A stretch of DNA of 29,760 bases from Gracilaria domingensis (lineage: Eukaryota; Rhodophyta; Florideophyceae; Gracilariales; Gracilariaceae). This document shows positions 21,837 through 29,400 of this stretch, piece after piece. Under the pieces are notes generated by a model that saw only the letters and a program-made list of their open reading frames with translations, did not search any database and was not told the origin of the DNA. The stretch lies in the NCBI GenBank assembly GCA_022539475.1, contig VCMS01000601.1:1-29760 (forward strand), given 5' to 3'. Made by a program: the position numbers and the translations under genes. Position 1 is the stretch's first letter, and every line of letters starts with the position of its first letter.

Positions 21837-22577
21837 ATTGGAGATGTTTTTTTCTAGTGGCACAACCGGGAAAGGATGTGAGAGAACATAAATATATCCC
21901 CAGTGGACGCTGAGAGGGAGGATGAACTACTCTACGTGCTACCATTGTTACCCATCCGGTGTCGAGTGGTGACATATTCTTTTTTTGTCACAACCCACAA
22001 AGGATGTGACGGAAGAAGAACATGCCCCCAGTCGAGACAGAGGGTGAGCAACTCTAAGTACAATCACTAGTCCCTAGCTTGCCTCCACTGGCAATATCTT
22101 CCTGTTTTGCTATAACCATCGAGTGGGGTTATGGTGGAAGAGAAAAATATCGCCGGTCGAGGCGAGGTGGGTGGGGACTATGTGAAGAGGGGACAGAGAG
22201 ATGGCGCTTAAATAGTGGAAGGTGCGGAGGTGTACAGTAGATGTTGGATGAACTACTCTACGTGCTACCATTGTTACCCATCCGGTGTCGAGTGGTGACA
22301 TATTCTTTTTTTGTCACAACCCACAAAGGATGTGACGGAAGAAGAACATGCCCCCAGTCGAGACAGAGGGTGAGCAACTCTAAGTACAATCACTAGTCCC
22401 TAGCTTGCCTCCAATGGCGATATCTTCCTGTTTTGCTATAACCATCGAGTGAGGTTATGGTGGAAGAGAAAAATATCGCCGGTCGAGGCGAGGTGGGTGG
22501 GGATTATGTGAGCGCGAAAGAGGAGACAGAGAGGTGGCGCTTAAATAGTGGAAGGTGCGAAGATGTACAGTAGATGT
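21837..22577. repeat. Tandem array of diverged stem-loop units
   Basis: A 326-bp unit at 21925-22250 is repeated at 22251-22577 with few changes, including a short insertion near 22510. Each unit holds two related sub-units, each an imperfect stem-loop of about 80 bp: 21961-22037 and 22081-22164 in the first unit, 22287-22364 and 22406-22490 in the second. Arms contain GTCGAG-type ends, then GGCGATATCTTCC pairing with GGAAGA...ATATCGCC, and an inner hairpin such as ATAACC/GGTTAT. A fifth, more decayed relative begins at 21837. The array ends about 150 bp before the coiled-coil pseudogene, so it may have been duplicated upstream sequence. No protein coding seen. Confidence 0.8.
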
Positions 22578-22729
22578 TTTGGCGGGAAATGGGATGAGGA
22601 AAACAGGGACAATCATGGTGCTGGATATAGCCCGTGTGGTTGGACAGTGGGGGTGGACAGCACAGTTTAGCTCGATTGTACTGTATCGCAGCGGAAACTT
22701 CGATCCAACTACTACTTCTTCTTCTGAAG

Positions 22730-23855
22730 ATGTCGAACGGATACGTGAAGGATGAGGAGCTGTTGGCGCTGTTGGAGGGGAAGGAGGTAACGCCGACGCC
22801 GTCACCAAAGCGGGAAGAGGACGTGATTACGGCGTCTGGTCGGATGTCGCAGAAGAAGGAAGTGGCCGATGAAGGAAAGAAGTGTGAGGCGAGGAGAGGG
22901 GATGGTGATGAGGTGGAGGGGGTCGCAATGGAGAGAAGGGCTGCGGCGCATCTGAGTCAGTTAGAGGTTGGAGACCAGACCAGATAGAGAGTGGGGGTGG
23001 CGAGGGTGACAGGGAGATGCGGTTTGTGTGGCAGATGAAGGCGAGGGTGGGGATGTTGGGGTTAGTGATGAAGGAGAAACTGCTGTACGATGGAATTGTG
23101 GAGATTGTAACGGAAATGTGCGGTGTGGTGCTGAGTGGGGGTGGTAGTGGTGCTTCGGTTGAGGCGATTTCGAGCTTGCGGAATTCGTTGTCGGTATTGG
23201 GAGTGGAGATGAGAAATCATGTGTATGGGATAGTAGAGTGTGCGGGAAGGGAGGTTGGAGAGTTGCGGGAGGAGAATAGGGTTCTGAACGAGAGGTTGGA
23301 CGTGCTGGAGAAGGAGGTGAAGGAGCTGGTCAAGAGGCAAAGATTGGTGGAAGAGGAGAGGGTGAAAGCAGGTGTGGAGGGAAAGACGGAGAAGGGAAGT
23401 GTGGGAAGGGTGGCGGTGCAGAAGGGGTCCCCTGTGACACCGAAGACAAAGGGTGATGGGGTTGGGGATGGGAAGAGCCGTCTGAAGAAAATGCGTAAGG
23501 AGATGAAGAAGGTGGTGAAGGAGGTGCCGCGGGAGGGAGTCGGAGCTCCGGTGGTGACTGGGTTTAGGAGTGCGGCGGAGGTAGCGCGGACTGCGAAGGG
23601 GATTCTGAGGGGACAGGAGGAGAGAAGGATGGGAGGGATTTGAAGCCGTTTTGGGGCGAGGCGGGTATACGAGAAGGGGGAGAGTTGTCCACCTGACTTC
23701 TACAAAATGAACGCGTGATGGGCGAGAAATGGGTAAAAAGCGGGGGTGGTGTGGACTGGGAAGAAGTGATGGGACGATTGAGGTGGGATGAATTGCGATT
23801 GGCATTGCAACATGGGAGAAAATGGAAACGCAAACTAGCACGAGTGCAGTTTTGA
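22730..23855 (+). pseudogene. Broken gene for a charged coiled-coil protein
   Basis: Three successive frames look like one protein. 22730-22987 begins MSNGYVKDEELLALLEGKE and is acidic/basic. 23017-23643 (208 codons) is helix-rich, with a leucine-heptad coiled coil in ELREENRVLNERLDVLEKEV and then a long Lys/Arg-rich segment. From 23637 a third frame reads DLKPFWGEAGIREGGELST, meets a TGA at 23694-23696, then continues WVKSGGGVDWEEVMGRLRW and a basic tail to TGA 23853-23855. At least one shift and one stop therefore interrupt it. I do not recognise the family. A coiled coil followed by a basic region recalls ORF1/Gag-like RNA-binding proteins of retroelements, or a host nuclear protein, but neither is shown. 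The second frame has its own ATG and could still be made alone. Confidence 0.5.
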
Positions 23856-24027
23856 GAGAGGGTCGCGAAAAAGAGTGAATGGGGTGGTGCGGCGAAGTAG
23901 AACCTCTACAAAAACTAGGGGACCCAAGAACTAAACTGCCCGAGATGGAATTTAATATTCCAAAATTTCTTAATATTTTGAGTACCAGCCTCTGCTTACC
24001 CCTCGCGCGCCCCAAATAGCCCCAAAA

Positions 24028-24818
24028 CTAGCTTAGTTTCCAAAGCGAACAGACTATATTCCACTTTGCAGAACACAGACGCATGTGCTGAACGTTCGTG
24101 TATCCAAGATGAGCCGCAAAACAACTCCATGCCCATACGACCTCACTGATAGCGAATCCCAGTCGATCACAGTTGTCTTTGGAGAACGACGTAAAAGTGG
24201 GTATGTACACAGATGGTGCAGGGTTCACTTTTCGTTTCTTTTTCGGTTGTTTCTTCTTCATCATTCGGATGTTGTCGTTCTCTCCCATTATGTGGCCGAG
24301 GTATGATAAGTATATAACGACCTCAAATGGGTCACAGCTGTTGGTGGGATGAACACTGTCGTCTTCAGAACCTGCTTTCTCCTGGTCATGAAATAACCAA
24401 CCAGGCATCGCACCGGTAGGTATATACCCATATCCATAGAGAGAAGGAAAAAATCGCGCAGTCTCTGGTCCTCATCCCCGTCCTTCTTGTCAAGAAGCTT
24501 CGTTACAAGATATCGCTGTTCCACAGGTTTGTTATTCACAACACTCTTTCGCAGCTGTTGCAGTGTCAAGTTCTGCAGATTCTTGGAGTTAGTGGCCTCC
24601 TCAAACATCTTCCTTGCCTCCGGAATATCCTTATAGTTCTCGGCGCAGAACTCTATTAACCCTCTAAACCCCACGTCCCGTGGCCGATCAGGGCCTCCAT
24701 CGCTGTTTGCCAAAGCATCGCGAAGAACCAAGAAAAGTCTGACATATGCATGGAACGCCGGAGGCGGAGCACTCATGTCGATAGGATGTATCTCCTCTCC
24801 AACATCGGTGGAATCCAT
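24028..24818 (-). CDS. Unrecognised helical protein with alternative-frame nuclear localisation signal
   Basis: The main frame runs 24818-24288 (176 codons). It starts MDSTDVGEEIHPIDMSAPPP and is mostly helical, with charged Lys/Glu/Leu-rich stretches. A second start, MSAPPP at 24776, is attractive because a TTTAAA box (24848-24853) is only about 30 bp from the first ATG. In the overlapping frame 24408-24028 the product is acidic (EKAGSEDDS) and then has MKKKQPKKKRKVNPAP, which contains PKKKRKV, identical to the classical monopartite nuclear signal. The C-terminal 60 residues of that frame are Trp/Cys-containing and ordered-looking. A frameshift or an unrecognised splice near 24400-24430 could join the two, giving a nuclear protein of roughly 260 residues. 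It is divergent from the large ParB-like gene and shares mirror-image promoter DNA with it, so the two are probably co-expressed. Family unknown. Confidence 0.45.
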
Positions 24819-24830
24819 CGCTTCAGCGCA

Positions 24831-24934
24831 AACAACGGAGGCGAGCCTTTAAATGGCGACTTACGCTGGGCACCCCCGCTTTCGGCAGCTCCTCCCAGCG
24901 CACTGCCAGTCTCGTCCGTGTCCGTGTCCGCTCG
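24831..24934. repeat. Left outer inverted-repeat arm (mirror promoter)
   Basis: Reverse complement of 26302-26410 with a few mismatches and small indels (104 against 109 bp). It begins AACAACGGAG, which equals the complement of the right arm's end, and includes a TTTAAA box (24848-24853). It directly abuts the minus-strand gene, as the partner abuts the plus-strand gene. Confidence 0.92.
24848..24853 (-). promoter_or_regulatory. TATA-like box of the minus-strand gene
   Basis: TTTAAA inside the left mirror arm. The first ATG (24818) is about 30 bp away, leaving almost no leader, so the ATG at 24776 fits better as the start if this box is used. Confidence 0.35.
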
Positions 24935-25072
24935 GAGCAGCGATAGCGTCGCGTGTCGGCCACGTCGCGATTCGGAGCTATTGCAATGGTCCCGTATTGT
25001 GCTAAAAGTCGCGGATCAAGTGGGTGTGAAGCGCTAGTTTTCTCTAGTTTGATATATGTGTACGGCGTGTGC
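24935..25072. other. Unique segment between mirror arm and foldback core
   Basis: Does not pair with its counterpart 26111-26301, so the outer inverted repeat is interrupted here. No coding sequence recognised. Confidence 0.5.
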
Positions 25073-25148
25073 AGCGAAATCACTGCCGGAAGTGCCGGGA
25101 GGAGTGTTTTGGGAGGTCTCCGGAAGGCGCCGGAATGTGACCAGAACG

Positions 25149-25222
25149 TGCCCGCGGGCGGGGGGGGTCGGTCGTGTTAGGGTAGGTACCCTAACACGAC
25201 CAGACCCCCCCGCCCGCGGGCA
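25149..25222. repeat. Palindrome H1 (74 bp), centre GG
   Basis: TGCCCGCGGGC, a G tract, CGGTCGTG, then TTAGGGTA-GG-TACCCTAA and the mirrored half. Only the two centre bases and a few tract differences break symmetry. Confidence 0.95.
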
Positions 25223-25258
25223 TAAAATCGCACATTTTTCAAAAAATCGTCCAAAATG

Positions 25259-25334
25259 TGCCCGCGGGCGGGGGGGGGGTCGGTCGTGTTAGGGTAGGTA
25301 CCCTAACACGACCGGATCCCCCCGCCCGCGGGCA
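25259..25334. repeat. Palindrome H2 (76 bp), centre GG
   Basis: Same design as H1, 110 bp to its right. The G tract is 10 long against 8 in H1. Followed by the spacer TAAAATCG-AACATTTTTC. Confidence 0.95.
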
Positions 25335-25370
25335 TAAAATCGAACATTTTTCAAAAAATCGTCCAAAATG

Positions 25371-25456
25371 TGCCCGCGGGCGGGAGGGGGGGGGGGGGGG
25401 GTCGGTCGTGTTAGGGTACCTACCCTAACACGACCGGAACCCCCCGCCCGCGGGCA
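25371..25456. repeat. Palindrome H3 (86 bp), centre CC
   Basis: Same design, but the core reads TTAGGGTA-CC-TACCCTAA. The left G tract is much longer than the right C tract and carries one A, so slippage has occurred. Confidence 0.95.
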
Positions 25457-25492
25457 TAAAATCGCACATTTTTCAAAAAGTCGTCCAAAATT

Positions 25493-25566
25493 TGCCCGCG
25501 GGCGGGGGGTCCAATCGTGTTAAGGTACCTACCCTAACACGACCGACCCCCCCCCGCCCGCGGGCA
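25493..25566. repeat. Palindrome H4 (74 bp), centre CC
   Basis: Same design with two or three arm mismatches (TTAAGGTA on the left, CCAATCGTG in place of CGGTCGTG). Its right side is followed by CGTTCTGGCC, the outer side of the 85-bp central inverted repeat. Confidence 0.95.
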
Positions 25567-25849
25567 CGTTCTGGCCACATTCTGGCACCCTCCGGAGACC
25601 TCCCAAAACACTCCTCCCGGCACTTCTTGTACCCACTGCGTCACCTCAGTGAACCATCCCGGAAATTAGGAAGTGTCTGGAGGGTGGAGAAGACGGGATG
25701 GTCACCTCAGTGCACCATCCCGGAAATTAGGGAGTGTCTGGAGGGTGAAGATGACGGGATGGTGCACTAAGGTGACGCAGTGGGTACAGGAAGTGCCGGG
25801 AGGAGTGTTTTGGGAGGTCTCCGGAGGGTGCCAGAATGTGGCCAGAACG
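25567..25849. repeat. Central inverted repeat (85-bp arms) around two 61-bp tandem units
   Basis: Arms 25567-25651 and 25765-25849 are reverse complements with only two mismatches. Units 25641-25701 and 25702-25762 are a direct tandem repeat (TCACCTCAGTG...GACGGGATGG) with a few substitutions. The second unit is itself bounded by CACCATCCCG and its complement, so it folds back too. The outer part of each arm repeats sequence also found beside H1 and beside H6. Confidence 0.92.
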
Positions 25850-25933
25850 TGCCCGCGGGCGGGGGGGGGGGGGGGGGTCGGTCGTTTTAGGGTAGGTACC
25901 CTAACACGACCGACCCCCCCCCGCCCGCGGGCA
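25850..25933. repeat. Palindrome H5 (84 bp), centre GG
   Basis: Same design as H1 with a 17-G tract on the left and a shorter C tract on the right; the left core is TTTTAGGGTA. The spacer after it is the reverse complement of the H1-H4 spacers. Confidence 0.95.
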
Positions 25934-25969
25934 CGTTTTGGGCGATTTTTTGAAAAATGTGCGATTTTA

Positions 25970-26043
25970 TGCCCGCGGGCGGGGGGGTCCGGTCGTGTTA
26001 GGGTACCTACCCTAACACGACCGACCCCTTCCGCCCGCGGGCA
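25970..26043. repeat. Palindrome H6 (74 bp), centre CC
   Basis: Same design as the others with core TTAGGGTA-CC-TACCCTAA; the right C tract is interrupted by TT. Followed by TAAAATCGCAACATTCCGG, leading into the outer arm. Confidence 0.95.
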
Positions 26044-26110
26044 TAAAATCGCAACATTCCGGTGCCTTCCGGGGACCTCCCAAAACACGCCGCCGCGCAG
26101 TGATTTCGCT

Positions 26111-26301
26111 ACACCCGGCCCCCGGTACGTTGGCGCCGCTGTCCACGTGTATTTGTGGGAGTAGGCTGTACATGGAAGTGAATGAGTGTACTCTTGACTA
26201 CTATGCAAAGCATTTGAAGAGCATGATTGGAGAACGCGACCATTGCTCGCGTGAGTCATCATTGCGCGAACTCCACGACTCTAAAGCGTACAATCAGCGT
26301 G
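26111..26301. other. Unique segment between foldback core and right mirror arm
   Basis: No pairing with 24935-25072 and no credible frame. Confidence 0.5.
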
Positions 26302-26410
26302 CGAGCGGCCACGGACAGGACACGGACGAGACTGGCAGTGCGCTGGGAGGAGCTGCCGAAAGCGGGGGTGCCCAGCGTAAGTCGCCTTTTAAAGGCTCGC
26401 CTCCGTTGTT
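26302..26410. repeat. Right outer inverted-repeat arm (mirror promoter)
   Basis: Partner of 24831-24934. Ends CTCCGTTGTT at 26401-26410, 59 bp before the start codon of the large gene, and carries TTTTAAA at 26387-26393. Confidence 0.92.
26387..26393 (+). promoter_or_regulatory. TATA-like box of the large ParB-like gene
   Basis: TTTTAAA, about 80 bp before the ATG at 26470. With a usual 25-30 bp offset, transcription would start near 26415-26425, giving a leader of about 50 nt. The same box in mirror image serves the divergent gene. Confidence 0.4.
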
Positions 26411-26469
26411 GTATCGTCCAGAGCGAGCGTATTGTTGATATACACCTTTCACTGCAATAGCTGTTCAAC

Positions 26470-29400
26470 ATGAAGCCAACTCGTGTTCGAAAGCGTACGC
26501 AAAGCGTGACTCCTCGCACTCGGCGGAGCACTCGATTATTGCAAGGTGGAATGCGGGTTTCTCTGCAGATGGATATTGAGGATGAAGGAAAGGTGATAGT
26601 CGGGGAAGCGTTGTTGCATGGAATTGGAAGTGTTCTACGCCGCGAGTTGCACGGGAAGCAATTGGACACAGGTCTTGTGGTGGTTCATAATATTCTCATC
26701 AGTCGAAGCGGTCAGACGTTCTACCCTTACCGGGCGGAGGGCCCGGATCTTCCACAATATATCCAGGATCTCCGGACGGCCGCTCCTTGGGATGAGAAAA
26801 TGATGGAATCGGTGGCAGCCAGCATTCCGGCGTCGAAGCGAGGAACGGTGAGCGCTATGAGTGAGGTGATGACGCCGACAAGCCGCACGGAGCCAATTCG
26901 AAGTTCATCAACACCGAGAGGTAGCGCATCAGTAGCACCTCCGCGGGCAGGTCCGTCGTCTATTACGAAGCGGTCTATGGAGACGAGAGCATCCCCAGCT
27001 ACGAAGCGGACAGGTCAAACAAAATCTACCTCCGCTACGAAGCCCACTGCGTCGAAAAGGGCTTCTCCTGCGATGAATCAGACCGTCGACACAAGGGGAT
27101 CTTCTGCGTCGAAACAGACGGTTCAGCAGGGGACGGCTGTGCAAGAGGAGGAAGATGAGATCATGAAAGGTCCCCTTCCAGACGCGGATGCGCAATCCGC
27201 GCAAGGAGCTGGTCCATCTGTACCCCAAACTGCACCAGAAACTGCGGAGCAGCAGGACGATGACGTTGTGCTTCTGTCCGCAAGAATGGCACGTTCAAGT
27301 GTTTCTGGCGAGCGGTCTGGAACACAAGGGACACCTACTCGGAGCAAGACGTACAGACGAATTCGTCAGAAGGTACCAAAGGTGAACCTCAATCAGTACC
27401 GGATGGTTGTTGTTACTGTTGACATCACTCTGGTGGACACTCCGCCCAATTTACTCCGTGGAGTAAGTAAACGCCACGTTGAAGCCCTTGTGAAGAGTAT
27501 GGAGGAGCGGGGGATATTGCAGTCGATGTGTTCTCCAGTGGTGGCCTTACAAGATGCTACTACGGGAGAGAGGGATACTGACAAGGGACGCCTAACGAAG
27601 AAGTGCTTCATTGTAGATGGTTTGCATCGTCTGAAAGCTATACAATATTTGGCAGCGACTGGTGCACCGAAGTGGAAGCGATTAGCCCAGTTTTGGCGTT
27701 GCAATCTGCTGATACGAAGAGATGGGAGGCCCATTGGGATGAAGGAATTGTTATGTGTTGCTTCGTACCTCAATGAGTCGACGAGTACCATGCGAAGGAT
27801 GATGTTTGCAGACAAGATACACTCTATAGTTAGTGTGGTCGCCATTCTAATTGAAGATGTTGAGGGGGTGACGCCGGCAGACGTGGATCCTGCAGAAGTG
27901 ACAGAAGTGTTGAAGGAGAGCCAACTGATTGGGACTGTGCAAGAGCGTCAGTACCTGAGATATGCCAATGTCGCCCTGCAACTCATGTCTCGTGAGGGAA
28001 TGCTGGCCCATTTCGAGGATATATGTGAGACTGTGAGTGACATAGGTCTCACACATCTGTCCCATACTCCGCTATATGTTTTGGATGCCGAGGAGTTTTC
28101 CTTCATTCTTGATTGTCTTCAGATGTTTCTATTGAAGGGCAAGTCGACGAAGACAAAGCAATGGAAAAGCTTTGAGGAGGTTCGAGGTTTCTTTTATGAT
28201 AGAGAAGTGTCTCTGTTCCGCGCGGCTAGAGCAGTGAGGAATGAACTGAACGAGGAAGAGTCCATGGAAGTGTTCCTGAAACGCGAAGTCAGTCTTTCTG
28301 CTCCATCGAATGAAGATGACGTTGAAGACCCAGACAACAACGCAGCTGTGTATCAGTTCCTTTTGGGACAAGTTGTGAACTTCAACACTTTGCCGCGTGT
28401 TCGGAGCAGGACGAACTCAATTAGAACTGCCACGACTTCCGTTCAGAATCGATTGCGGACGATGCTCAAGGTAATTCCGCCCCCCGCACCAGTGAAGCAG
28501 TCCGTGACAAAGAGGAGGACTCCCGCTGCTGCTGCTGCAACATCTGCCAGTGAAGAAGGGGAGCCGCGAAGAAGTGCACGAGAACGGGCGCAGGTGAGTT
28601 ATAGGGAAATTGAACACGGCCGAAATCGAGGTGCCATAGAAGTTCTGGATAGCTCTGAAGAAGAACAGCGGGCTCCGCCGAGGAAGAAACGGAGAAAGAC
28701 TTTCACACAACAGATGAGATCTACTCTGAACAGCATGACACCGGATGACCTGATGTCTCAACTAAATGAACATGTGCTGAGAGGAAGGTCGATGAAGGTT
28801 CAGTTCGTGGCATTGGGAGAGGGAGCGAATGCAGAGAACGCAGGCAGTTCTGCATTTGTGGATGACGATGAGCTTCTTTCTGTGACAGTTCCACGGGTTG
28901 TCACCGTCGAGAAAGATGCTGCGCCAGACGATCAGCAAGAGACAGGTGGGGGGTCATTTGATGACGAGTTACCTACAGCTCTTCCGGAATCTGAGGAGCA
29001 CGGACTTGTTCGAGGTGACCCATATGATGGCCCACTGAACCCATCATGGTGCGGGTATGCCAGGCTGAGACCGCAGGAATGGCAAGGGAAGAACGTAATT
29101 GAGCACAAGGACCCCTGGCTCAGAGTCATTCACTTGCCGAAGGGACATAGGTCGGAGCTGCTAAGTGTCTCGAATCTCAGAGATGTACACCATCTTGTCT
29201 TTTGGCACGCTGCAAGGGCTGAACATCGCCTACGGGCGGAGACATTTGGTATGCAGTATCCTCGTACTCGACCGACAGGTATGGATGATGAAGAGGTGCT
29301 GTGGGTTGCTGCGAAGGAGCATGACGAATTTGGGCAAATGTTCTTCGCCCGAATGCAAGCTGAGCTAAGGCAGAATGGATATTGCGTGCTTGATGGCTTT

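Larger units (their letters stand above)
25073..26110. repeat. Nested foldback core with six long palindromes
   Basis: Bounded by a perfect 14-bp inverted repeat (AGCGAAATCACTGC at 25073-25086 and its complement 26097-26110). Inside the ends, related arms GGAGTGTTTTGGGAGGT/ACCTCCCAAAACAC pair imperfectly. Then come four palindromes (25149, 25259, 25371, 25493) with 36-nt AT-rich spacers in one orientation, an 85-bp inverted repeat around two 61-bp tandem units, and two palindromes (25850, 25970) whose spacer is in the opposite orientation. No protein frame here is credible. Foldback transposon, replication origin or centromere-like site are the options; it could also impede sequencing, so exact copy number is uncertain. 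Confidence 0.9.

Noticed and set aside
23062..24015. Minus-strand open frame of 317 codons, the longest complete frame in the window
   Set aside because: Shadow of the plus-strand coiled-coil frame in GC-skewed DNA; the product is His/Pro/Ser/Leu-rich low complexity without motifs.
25149..26043. Palindromes with regular spacers as a CRISPR array
   Set aside because: Spacers are near-identical rather than unique, repeats are 74-86 bp palindromes, and the context is eukaryotic.
25056..26262. Open frames across the palindromes on both strands
   Set aside because: They repeat Gly/Arg/Pro words produced by the palindromes and G tracts; no protein character.
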